Positions 17,273 to 24,622 of a stretch of 64,000 bases of DNA are shown here, piece after piece. The stretch covers positions 558,001-622,000 of the forward strand of contig OZ244200.1 of assembly GCA_965216845.1 (NCBI GenBank), written 5' to 3'. Within the stretch, counting starts at the first letter, position 1, and each line of letters opens with the position of its first letter. Under the pieces are notes generated by a model. That model was not told the DNA's origin, ran no database searches, and saw only the letters and a program-made list of their open reading frames with translations. The position numbers and the translations under genes are program-made. This stretch comes from Panacagrimonas sp965216845 (GTDB lineage Bacteria > Pseudomonadota > Gammaproteobacteria > Nevskiales > Nevskiaceae).

Positions 17273-17520
17273 GTCTTTACCTGACTTTTAGGTTTTTTTG
17301 AAAAGCAGTAGTAATTAGGTCACTGCCCTTTCTGTGGATGAAAATATAAATTAACTTATTTTCAATGGTTTATGTTGATTCTGTTGGCTGGCAAAGCTGC
17401 GCTTACCCACCCGAATTAGCTTGGCACAAGTTGTTGACAAGTTCGCGGTCGACGCTTATCCCCAGTTTGGTTCAGACCAAGGCTGGCTTTGTGCACACCT
17501 TGTCCAAGGCTCGCTCACCA
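17273..17520. other. oriC: Candidate replication origin (oriC), dnaA-dnaN intergenic
   Basis: The 248-bp gap between dnaA and dnaN contains an AT-rich stretch (about 17341-17375, including aaaatataaattaactt) that could be the unwinding element. Around it are DnaA-box-like 9-mers: TCATCCACA on the minus strand (17333-17341), TTACCCACC (17403-17411) and TTATCCCCA (17456-17464). All have one or two differences from TTATCCACA. Gammaproteobacterial origins commonly lie here or between dnaA and rpmH, so both gaps are candidates. Confidence 0.55.
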
Positions 17521-18840
17521 TCAGTAACTGAGCTGACGCGCCAGATTCTCGTAATCCTCCCGAATGCGGATATCGGTCTGCCTGAGCTGCTTGATCTTGC
17601 GATCAGCATGCAGCACCGTCGTATGATCCTTCTCGAAGGCGGCGCCGATCTCCGGCAGGCTGTGGTCGGTCAGTTCGCGGGCCAAGGCCATGGCGATCTG
17701 CCGCGGCCGCGCCAGCGAACGCGAGCGACGCTGTGAACGCAGCTCCTTGACCGGGATGTTGTAGTACTTGCTGACCGTGGCCATGATGTTGTCGATGGTG
17801 ACCATGCGCTCGTAGTGCGCCAACATGTCGCGCAAGCTGCTTCGCACGAAGTCCACGGTGATCGCCTCGCCTTGCAATCGCATGCCGGCGGCCAGCCGTA
17901 ACAGGACACCTTCGAGTTCGCGCACATTGGAGCGAACATGCTGTGCCACAAAGAAGGCGACCTCATTGCTCAAGTCCAGGCCGAACTGCTCGGCCTTGTT
18001 TAGCAGAATCGCGACCCGCGTCTCCAGGTCCGGCGGCTCGATACAAACCGTCAGGCCCCAGCTGAAACGGGATTTAAGGCGATCATCAAGCCGGTCGAGC
18101 TCCTTGGGAAAGCGATCACAGGTCAGCACGATTTGCTTGCGGCCGTCCATCAGGCTGTTGAAGGTATGGAAGAACTCTTCCTGAGTGCTGGGCTTGCCGG
18201 CAAAAAACTGGATGTCGTCGATCAGCAGCGCGTCGGCGGAGCGATAAAGTGCCTTGAACGCCTCGTGCGTGTTGTGGCGAACCGCCGAAACGTATTGCGT
18301 GACCCACTGTTCGGCCGGCACATAGACCACACGTGCCCCAGAAACGCGGCTGACCAGGAAGTTGCCGATGGCTTCCATCAAATGGGTTTTGCCCAGGCCA
18401 GTGGCGCCGTAGATCAGCAAGGGGTTGTAGTCCGAGCCAGGCGATTCGGCCACGCGTTGGGCGGCGGCCCGCGCCTGCGAGTTGGACTTGCCCTGGATAA
18501 AGGCCTCGAAGGTGTGCCGTGGGTTGACGCGCCAGCCGTTGCTGGATCGGGCCAGCGAAAGATCGGTGGTGGAAACCGGGGCCGGAGGCTGTTCGGGGCC
18601 AGTGGTGACCTCCACCACGATATCTTCGCCCTCACAGGCAACCCAGGCGCGCTGAATATCGGACAGAAAATCCGTGCGAACGCGTTCCATGACCATGCGG
18701 TTCGGCGCTTGCAGCACCAGCTTGCCGTCGTGTTGTCGAGGCACCAGGGGCCGAATCCAGGTGCTCAAATCCTGACTCGGCACCACCGCCTCCAGCCAGC
18801 GGATGCACTGATCCCAGCCTACTTGTTGTTCCAGCGCCAT
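17521..18840 (-). CDS. dnaA: Chromosomal replication initiator DnaA
   Basis: DnaA binds 9-mer boxes at oriC, opens the duplex and recruits DnaB; it also regulates transcription. It has 439 residues from the ATG at 18840, where the family's N-terminal domain begins (W.QCI.WLEAVVP). An upstream TTG at 18876 would add 12 unrelated residues. The AAA+ core has YGATGLGKTHLMEAIGN near 148 and LLIDDIQFFAGK near 213. The DNA-binding domain has the signature DHTTVLHADRKI near 410, with Asp where Cys is more usual. dnaN, recF and gyrB follow. Confidence 0.98.
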   Translation of the reverse strand: MALEQQVGWDQCIRWLEAVVPSQDLSTWIRPLVPRQHDGKLVLQAPNRMVMERVRTDFLSDIQRAWVACEGEDIVVEVTTGPEQPPAPVSTTDLSLARSSNGWRVNPRHTFEAFIQGKSNSQARAAAQRVAESPGSDYNPLLIYGATGLGKTHLMEAIGNFLVSRVSGARVVYVPAEQWVTQYVSAVRHNTHEAFKALYRSADALLIDDIQFFAGKPSTQEEFFHTFNSLMDGRKQIVLTCDRFPKELDRLDDRLKSRFSWGLTVCIEPPDLETRVAILLNKAEQFGLDLSNEVAFFVAQHVRSNVRELEGVLLRLAAGMRLQGEAITVDFVRSSLRDMLAHYERMVTIDNIMATVSKYYNIPVKELRSQRRSRSLARPRQIAMALARELTDHSLPEIGAAFEKDHTTVLHADRKIKQLRQTDIRIREDYENLARQLSY

Positions 18841-18900
18841 AGCCAGCGTTTTGTTCGATGAAAACCAGAAAGACAAGCAGTCTAACCCGCGCCGATCAAC

Positions 18901-18909
18901 TTATCCACA
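18901..18909 (+). other. Consensus DnaA box
   Basis: TTATCCACA is a perfect DnaA 9-mer between dnaA and rpmH, about 60 bp upstream of the dnaA start. It may autoregulate dnaA or belong to the origin. Confidence 0.75.
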
Positions 18910-18920
18910 GGAAGGCAGAC

Positions 18921-18950
18921 TTGAAGAAACTGCGCACAAGGCGCTAAAAT
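18921..18950 (+). promoter_or_regulatory. Predicted promoter of rpmH-rnpA operon
   Basis: TTGAAG (18921-18926), 18 bases, then TAAAAT (18945-18950). A GC-only discriminator CCGCGCCC and a T-tract follow. The same -10/discriminator/T-tract block precedes rpmE2. GC-rich discriminators are characteristic of stringently controlled ribosomal promoters. Confidence 0.65.
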
Positions 18951-18981
18951 CCGCGCCCTTTTTTTGCCGCAGAGCTTTGTC

Positions 18982-19116
18982 ATGAAACGCACCTACCAGC
19001 CGCACAAGCTGAGGCGTAAACGCACCCATGGGTTCAGAGCCCGTATGGCCACGGTCGGTGGCCGCCGCGTGCTGGCACGTCGGCGTGCCAAAGGGCGCGC
19101 GCGACTGGCGCCCTGA
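18982..19116 (+). CDS. rpmH: 50S ribosomal protein L34
   Basis: A 44-residue, strongly basic protein beginning MKRTYQPHKLRRKRTHGFRA and ending RAKGRARLAP, a textbook L34. It is the first gene of the rightward operon from the origin region. Its stop codon overlaps the likely non-canonical start of rnpA. Confidence 0.98.
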   Translation: MKRTYQPHKLRRKRTHGFRARMATVGGRRVLARRRAKGRARLAP

Positions 19117-19484
19117 TCAAAGCCAGACACCAGGCCGGCTTTCCCAAGCACGCGCGCCTGTTGACACCGGTTCAATTCCGGCGCGTGTTTCAACAAGGGC
19201 AACGCCGCCGCGGCAAATATCTGAACGCGGTGATGGCACAAAACGAGCAATCGCACGCAAGGCTCGGACTGGCGGTGGCCAAGAAGTCGGTGCGGGCCGC
19301 GCATGATCGCAACCGGGTCAAACGACTGATCCGGGAGAGCTTTCGAAAATCGCTCGCCGTCCTGCCCGCCTGCGATGTCATCATTCTGGCGCAGCCAGCG
19401 GCAAGGCAAGCCGGCAATCGTTTGATCAATGGCGAACTGGAAAAGATATGGCAAGCCTGCCAAGCGCGCTCGGACGGTTCCTGA
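19113..19484 (+). CDS. rnpA: Ribonuclease P protein component (start uncertain)
   Basis: RnpA is the protein subunit of RNase P, which trims tRNA 5' ends. The core has RLLTPVQFRRVFQQ, LGLAVAKKSVRAAHDRNR and VKRLIRESFR, the RNR signature. The conserved FPK.ARLL segment lies upstream of the first TTG codon (19161), and no ATG, GTG or TTG exists in frame before it. I therefore place the start at the CTG at 19113 (or ATC at 19116), overlapping the rpmH stop, giving 123 residues. Starting at the TTG would cut off the conserved N-terminus (107 residues). The 3' end overlaps yidD by 37 nt. Confidence 0.9.
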   Translation: MIKARHQAGFPKHARLLTPVQFRRVFQQGQRRRGKYLNAVMAQNEQSHARLGLAVAKKSVRAAHDRNRVKRLIRESFRKSLAVLPACDVIILAQPAARQAGNRLINGELEKIWQACQARSDGS

Positions 19485-19729
19485 TCTGGCTGATTCGCGG
19501 GTATCAGCGGCTGATCAGTCCGCTGTTGGCGCCGCGTTGCCGTTTTTATCCGTCATGCTCGCGTTACGGCATCCAGGCCATTCAGCGTTTCGGACCCATT
19601 GGCGGTAGCTGGCTCACTTTCCGCCGGCTGATTCGATGCCATCCGCTGAATCCGGGCGGCTTCGATCCGGTGCCGGAATGTCAGGCTGAACATGGCGCCA
19701 ACACCAAACCAAACGTGAACACGCCCTGA
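19448..19729 (+). CDS. yidD: Membrane protein insertion efficiency factor YidD
   Basis: A 93-residue protein of the YidD (DUF37) family, which sits at the inner face of the membrane and aids YidC-dependent insertion. It has an amphipathic N-terminal helix (RFLIWLIRGYQRLISPLLAP), then the signature CRFYPSCSRYGIQAI near 31-45 and RCHPLNPGGFDPVP. It overlaps the rnpA 3' end by 37 nt and precedes yidC by 11 nt, the usual gene order. Confidence 0.96.
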   Translation: MASLPSALGRFLIWLIRGYQRLISPLLAPRCRFYPSCSRYGIQAIQRFGPIGGSWLTFRRLIRCHPLNPGGFDPVPECQAEHGANTKPNVNTP

Positions 19730-19740
19730 GAGCAGAGAAC

Positions 19741-21489
19741 ATGCAAACTACCGAAAATCGCAGATACATCCTGCTCGCCGTGCTCGGCGTGATCGGTTTT
19801 TTTCTCTATCAGGCGTGGTCGGAAGATTATCGATCGCAGCCGACCCAAGTCGTCCAACCGGCGCCGGTGATCACCGACAACGCCGACACGCCACTGGCGC
19901 AGGCCCCGAGCAGTGATGTGCCGCTGGCCACCCCGCCCAAGGCGCAAGCCGAAACCGACGGCGCCAACCGGGCCAGCGCAAGTGCGGCGAGCATCAAGGT
20001 CAGCACCGACGTGATGCAAATGCGCTTCTCCAGTACGGGCGCGGATCTACGGGCGTTGCGGCTGATCGGTTACCCGGTATCCAAGGATCAGCCCGAGGCG
20101 CATCTGCCGTTGTTCAATGATGATGATCGGCAGTACATGGTCTTGCACACCGGTCTGGCCGGAACCAGCAAGGCGTTGAGCACGCCGGACACGGTATTCA
20201 CCACCACCGCCAGCAGCTTCAGCCTGGCCGATGGTCAGGATGTACTGGAAGTGCCGTTCGTTTACGAAGATGCCGATGGCTATCGGATCGAGAAACGCTT
20301 CATCTTCCGCCGAGGCAGTTATCACTTCGAGGTCGAACAGCGCATCAGCAATCAGACCGGAGAAGCCCTGACGGTCAGCGACTACGCGCGAATCGTGCGT
20401 TCCTCGGCGGTAGTCGGTGCCATCCCCAAATTCGCGCAGATTTTCCTGGGCGTGGGCCTCTACGAACAAAAAGAGGGTGAACAGAATTATCGGTTCAGCA
20501 AGACCAAGTTGAAAAAGCTGGACAAGGAAGCATTCGATATCCAGCAAAGCGGTGGCTGGATCGCCATGTTGCAGCATTATTTCGCCGCAGCCATCCTGCC
20601 GCCGGACGGCGAGCACCGCTTCAGCGCCAAGCCGACCAAGAACGGGCTTTATCAGGCGCAATACGTCAGCGGCGGCGTGACGATTCCGGACGGTCAGACG
20701 CAGCAGTTCAGCAATGCGTTCTACATTGGCCCCAAGTTGCAGACCGGCCTGAGCCAGGCAGAGGGCGGCCTCGGCGACTTTTTCAGCATGAACGGCCTCA
20801 ACGGTGTGGCGCCAGGGCTGGATTTTGTGGTCGATTACGGGTTGTTGACGCCCCTGAGCGAACCCTTGTTCTGGTTGCTGGACAAGTTTCACGGCGTGAC
20901 CGGCAACTGGGGCTGGTCCATCATTCTGCTGACGCTGGTGGTCAAGGCGCTGTTCTACAAGCTGTCGGAAAAGCAGTACCGCTCGATGGCGAAGATGAAA
21001 AAGTTCGCGCCGCGCATTCAGGATCTGAAAGAGCGCTACGGGGATGATCGCGAGCGCATGAGCAAGGCGATGATGGAGCTCTACAAGAAAGAGGGCTTCA
21101 ATCCACTGGCCGGTTGCTGGCCCTTGTTGGTGCAGTTTCCGGTGTTCATCGCCTTGTACTGGGTGTTGCTGGAATCGGTGGAGCTGCGGCAGGCGGATTT
21201 CGCGCTGTGGATCAATGATCTGTCGGCGCCGGACCCGTACTACGTGTTGCCGGTGCTGTACGGCCTGAGCTTTTTCCTGCAGCAGAAGATGTCCGGCCAG
21301 ACCGCGACCATGGACCCCATGCAGCAGAAAATCATGAACATCATGCCCATTCTGATGACCGGGTTCTTCGCCTTTTTCCAGTCCGGGCTGGTGCTGTACT
21401 GGTTGATGTCCAACCTGGTGGGCATTGCCCAGCAGTGGTACATCATGCGCAAGCTGGCCAAGGAAGACGCGCTCACCGCGGCAAGATGA
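19741..21489 (+). CDS. yidC: Membrane protein insertase YidC
   Basis: YidC inserts and folds inner-membrane proteins, alone or with SecYEG. The 582-residue protein is the Gram-negative form. It has a first membrane helix at about 7-24, a large periplasmic beta-domain to about residue 370, then the conserved helices. These include NWGWSIILLTLVVKALFY, CWPLLVQFPVFIALYWVLLE, a helix near YYVLPVLYGLSFFLQQKM, and the final pair near 540-570. It overlaps mnmE by 4 nt (ATGA). Confidence 0.98.
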   Translation: MQTTENRRYILLAVLGVIGFFLYQAWSEDYRSQPTQVVQPAPVITDNADTPLAQAPSSDVPLATPPKAQAETDGANRASASAASIKVSTDVMQMRFSSTGADLRALRLIGYPVSKDQPEAHLPLFNDDDRQYMVLHTGLAGTSKALSTPDTVFTTTASSFSLADGQDVLEVPFVYEDADGYRIEKRFIFRRGSYHFEVEQRISNQTGEALTVSDYARIVRSSAVVGAIPKFAQIFLGVGLYEQKEGEQNYRFSKTKLKKLDKEAFDIQQSGGWIAMLQHYFAAAILPPDGEHRFSAKPTKNGLYQAQYVSGGVTIPDGQTQQFSNAFYIGPKLQTGLSQAEGGLGDFFSMNGLNGVAPGLDFVVDYGLLTPLSEPLFWLLDKFHGVTGNWGWSIILLTLVVKALFYKLSEKQYRSMAKMKKFAPRIQDLKERYGDDRERMSKAMMELYKKEGFNPLAGCWPLLVQFPVFIALYWVLLESVELRQADFALWINDLSAPDPYYVLPVLYGLSFFLQQKMSGQTATMDPMQQKIMNIMPILMTGFFAFFQSGLVLYWLMSNLVGIAQQWYIMRKLAKEDALTAAR

Positions 21490-22841
21490 ACCCGGCCGCC
21501 ACGGACACGATCGTGGCCGTGGCCACCGCCCGCGGCAACGGGGCGATCGGCGTGGTTCGGCTTTCTGGCCCCAAGGCGTTTGCCATTGCCGAACGGATCA
21601 GCGGCAACCTGCCGCCGCCGCGAACCGCCGGTCTGCGCCGCTTTGTCGATCCCGATTCCAGCCTGATCGATCAGGGGCTGGTGATTCGGTTTGTCGCGCC
21701 CAACAGTTTTACCGGCGAGGATCTGGTGGAGCTGCAGGCGCACGGCGGCGCCGTGGTGCTGGATATGTTGCAACAGGCGGCGACCCGGCACGGCGCGCGC
21801 CTGGCCCGACCCGGCGAGTTTTCAGAGCGTGCTTTTCTCAATGATCGCATCGACCTGGTGCAGGCCGAGGCCATTGCCGATCTGATCCAGGCCGGCAGTC
21901 AGGCGGCGGTACGGGCCGCCAACCGCTCTTTGCAAGGCGAGTTTTCGGCGCAGGTTGAAGACATTGCCCGGCAACTGATGGCTTTGCGGACCTGGGTGGA
22001 AGGCGCGCTGGACTTTTCGGACGAGGACGTCGATTGGCTGGGCGACCAGGGCCTGATCCAACGCTATGAAGCCGCGTGCAAGGCGCTAGAAGCACTGCGC
22101 GCAAAGGCGACGCAAGGTCGTCGTTTGCAGGAAGGCATGGTGGTGGTGATTGCGGGCGCGCCCAATGTCGGCAAATCCAGTTTGCTGAACCGTCTGTCGC
22201 GCACCGACGCCGCCATTGTCACCCCAATGCCCGGCACCACACGCGACCCGCTGCGCGAGCAAGTGCTGATTGGCGAGCACGGTTTCACCCTGATCGACAC
22301 CGCCGGACTGCGCCAAACGCAGGATCCGATCGAGGCCGAAGGCATTGCCCGTGCGCGCAAAATGGCGCAACAAGCCGAATTGATTCTGTATCTGCTGGAT
22401 GATCGCAAAGGCTTGAGCGCCGAAGATCAAGCCCACTTGCGACAGCTCAATCCGCAAGCGCAGGTCTTGCTGGTGTACAACAAGATCGATCTCAGCGGCG
22501 CCAGTGCGCACACCGGAGAAATGAACGCATGGCGTATCGTTCGCATTTCCGCCCACACCGGCGAAGGCATGCAACTGCTGCAACAACTGCTGCTGGGTTA
22601 TGCCGCAACCCAGGATGAATCATCGGCCAGTTTCAGCGCGCGACGACGCCACCTGGACGCGCTGGCGCGTTGCGCCACGCATCTGCAAACCGCGTTCGCG
22701 CAGCTGCATCACGGCCAACAGGCCGAGCTGAGCGCCGAAGAGCTTCGACTGGCACAAGCCGCCTTGGGCGAGATCACCGGCAAGACCGACAGCGAGGACT
22801 TGCTGGGCGAAATCTTTTCCCGCTTTTGTATAGGAAAATAA
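21486..22841 (+). CDS. mnmE: tRNA uridine-5-carboxymethylaminomethyl GTPase MnmE
   Basis: With MnmG it modifies the wobble uridine of several tRNAs. It has 451 residues from the ATG overlapping the yidC stop. The N-terminal folate-binding domain starts DTIVAVATARGNGAIGVVR. The inserted G domain has GAPNVGKSSLLNRL near 220, PGTTRD, DTAGLRQ and NKIDL. The protein ends CIGK, which includes the catalytic Cys. It is the usual last member of the rpmH-rnpA-yidD-yidC-mnmE cluster. Confidence 0.98.
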   Translation: MNPAATDTIVAVATARGNGAIGVVRLSGPKAFAIAERISGNLPPPRTAGLRRFVDPDSSLIDQGLVIRFVAPNSFTGEDLVELQAHGGAVVLDMLQQAATRHGARLARPGEFSERAFLNDRIDLVQAEAIADLIQAGSQAAVRAANRSLQGEFSAQVEDIARQLMALRTWVEGALDFSDEDVDWLGDQGLIQRYEAACKALEALRAKATQGRRLQEGMVVVIAGAPNVGKSSLLNRLSRTDAAIVTPMPGTTRDPLREQVLIGEHGFTLIDTAGLRQTQDPIEAEGIARARKMAQQAELILYLLDDRKGLSAEDQAHLRQLNPQAQVLLVYNKIDLSGASAHTGEMNAWRIVRISAHTGEGMQLLQQLLLGYAATQDESSASFSARRRHLDALARCATHLQTAFAQLHHGQQAELSAEELRLAQAALGEITGKTDSEDLLGEIFSRFCIGK

Positions 22842-22847
22842 GCCACC

Positions 22848-23252
22848 GTGAACGCCCCGCCACCAAAATCCATCGCCCTGCACAAGCGCCAGCGCACACT
22901 GGATCTGACTTACGCGGACGGACAGCAATTCAGCTTGCCGGCCGAGTATCTGCGGGTTCATTCGCCCTCGGCCGAAGTGCAGGGTCACGGCACGCCGGTG
23001 TTGGTGGGCGGCAAGCGCCAGGTTGGCATCAAGGCGGTGCAGCCGGTGGGCCGTTATGCGGTACGACTGGTGTTCGACGACGGCCACGACACCGGGCTTT
23101 ATTCCTGGGACGTGCTGTGGGAATTGGCGACCCGTCATCAGGCGTATTGGGACGACTACCTGCAGCGGCTGCAGGCCACCGGGATGTCGCGCGACAGCGA
23201 GCTGGTTAAACTCGCCGCTCTGCCCAGAAAATACACGCCGGCCACGCCGTGA
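22848..23252 (+). CDS. DUF971 (GBBH-like N-terminal domain) protein
   Basis: A 134-residue protein starting with GTG. It consists almost entirely of the DUF971 fold, which is also the N-terminal domain of gamma-butyrobetaine hydroxylases: LDLTYADGQQFSLPAEYLRV, then GRYAVRLVFDDGHDTGLYSW near 66-85. Stand-alone copies are commonly found beside ubiE in Proteobacteria, and their role is unknown. It is 6 nt after mnmE and overlaps the ubiE start by 4 nt (GTGA), so it is coupled to the ubiquinone genes. Confidence 0.85.
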   Translation: MNAPPPKSIALHKRQRTLDLTYADGQQFSLPAEYLRVHSPSAEVQGHGTPVLVGGKRQVGIKAVQPVGRYAVRLVFDDGHDTGLYSWDVLWELATRHQAYWDDYLQRLQATGMSRDSELVKLAALPRKYTPATP

Positions 23253-23998
23253 CCCAAGGACCGAACACCACCGATTTCGGCTATCAGCAAGTGCCGACGC
23301 AGGAAAAACGCAAGCGCGTTGCCGGCGTATTCGACTCCGTGGCCGCGCGCTACGATCTGATGAACGATTTGATGTCCTTCGGCGTTCATCGTTTGTGGAA
23401 GCGTTTTGTGATCGATCTGGCCGGCGTTCGCAAGGGTGAACGGGTGCTGGATGTGGCCGGCGGCACCGGCGATCTGAGCGCGGCATTCGCGCGGCAGGTT
23501 GGCCCCAAGGGTCTGGTCTTGTTGTCGGACATCAACGCCGCAATGCTGGGCGAGGGACGGCGACGGCTGGCCGATCGTGGCATCGTCAGCGTGCCGGTGG
23601 TGCAGGCCGATGCGGAGAATCTGCCCTTCGGCGACAGTAGCTTTGATTGCATTACCATCGGGTTTGGCTTGCGCAACGTCACCAACAAGGCAGCCGCACT
23701 GCAAAGCATGCGGCGCGCGCTCAAGCCCGGTGGCCGACTGCTGGTATTGGAGTTTTCCAAGCCGCTGTCCAGAGGACTGTCCCGGCTCTACGACGAATAC
23801 TCGTTTTCCGTGCTGCCGACCATGGGCCGCATCGTCGCCGACGACGAGCAAAGCTATCGCTATCTGGCTGAATCCATCCGCATGCACCCGGATCAGGACA
23901 CGCTGAAAAACATGATGATGGACGCCGGTCTGGACAAGGTGCAGGTCTATAACCTCACCGGCGGCATCGTCGCGGTACATCGCGGCTTCCGGCTTTAG
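23249..23998 (+). CDS. ubiE: Ubiquinone/menaquinone biosynthesis C-methyltransferase UbiE
   Basis: SAM-dependent C-methyltransferase of ubiquinone (and, where present, menaquinone) synthesis. It has 249 residues with a GTG start. The family region VFDSVAARYDLMND is near 27-40, motif I is LDVAGGTGDLS near 67, and motif II is GFGLRNVTNK near 137. It is followed by ubiJ (3 nt) and ubiB, the conserved ubiEJB operon. Confidence 0.97.
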   Translation: MTQGPNTTDFGYQQVPTQEKRKRVAGVFDSVAARYDLMNDLMSFGVHRLWKRFVIDLAGVRKGERVLDVAGGTGDLSAAFARQVGPKGLVLLSDINAAMLGEGRRRLADRGIVSVPVVQADAENLPFGDSSFDCITIGFGLRNVTNKAAALQSMRRALKPGGRLLVLEFSKPLSRGLSRLYDEYSFSVLPTMGRIVADDEQSYRYLAESIRMHPDQDTLKNMMMDAGLDKVQVYNLTGGIVAVHRGFRL

Positions 23999-24001
23999 CA
24001 C

Positions 24002-24622
24002 ATGACGCCGACGCTGCTTTGCGCGGGTGCGGAGGTCGCCCTGAATCGCTATCTTCGTCTGGAAGCGGCGGTGGCGGATCGTTGCACTGCCCTGCAGGGA
24101 CGCAGCATTGACCTGCACCTGCAAGGGCCGGAATGGACATGCCGGATCGAGTTCATGCCCGGCGGTGTGCGCGTCGTGCCGGACCCCGAGGGCGAGGCGA
24201 ACGTCAGCCTGCGCGGCACCCCCATCAAGCTGGCGCAGGCGATTCGGCAACAGATGAACGACAACGCGCCGGCGATCTCGGCCAGCGGACTGCGTATCGA
24301 AGGGGACGCCGAATTGCTGCAGCGCTTTGGACAGATGATGCAGCAGGTCGGCTTTGAACCAGAAGAATGGCTGGCGCCATTGGTCGGCGGACCCGCCGCG
24401 CATCGAATCATCCAGGGAGTGAAGGGGTTGTTGTCCTGGGGCCAGCGCTCCGGCGAGCGTCTGGGTTTGGACACGGTGGAGTATTTTCGGGAGGAGACCC
24501 GTGACGTGGCGCGGCACAGCGATGCCGAGGAATGGACCCGAGGCATTGAAAAGCTACGCGAACGTCTGGATCGCAGTGAAGCCCGTTTGCAGCGCCTGGA
24601 ATGGGCGGTACGCGGCGAATAA
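24002..24622 (+). CDS. ubiJ: Ubiquinone biosynthesis accessory factor UbiJ
   Basis: A 206-residue protein with an N-terminal SCP2 sterol-carrier-like domain (about 20-115; PGGVRVVPDPEG, LRGTPIKLAQAI) and a helical, coiled-coil-like C-terminus (EKLRERLDRSEARLQRLE). UbiJ with UbiK organises the soluble Ubi complex and holds hydrophobic intermediates. Position between ubiE and ubiB confirms the call. Its stop overlaps the ubiB start (TAATG). Confidence 0.93.
   Translation: MTPTLLCAGAEVALNRYLRLEAAVADRCTALQGRSIDLHLQGPEWTCRIEFMPGGVRVVPDPEGEANVSLRGTPIKLAQAIRQQMNDNAPAISASGLRIEGDAELLQRFGQMMQQVGFEPEEWLAPLVGGPAAHRIIQGVKGLLSWGQRSGERLGLDTVEYFREETRDVARHSDAEEWTRGIEKLRERLDRSEARLQRLEWAVRGE

Noticed and set aside
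23156..24517. 453-codon open frame on the minus strand
   Set aside because: Antisense to ubiE and ubiJ; no recognisable domain.
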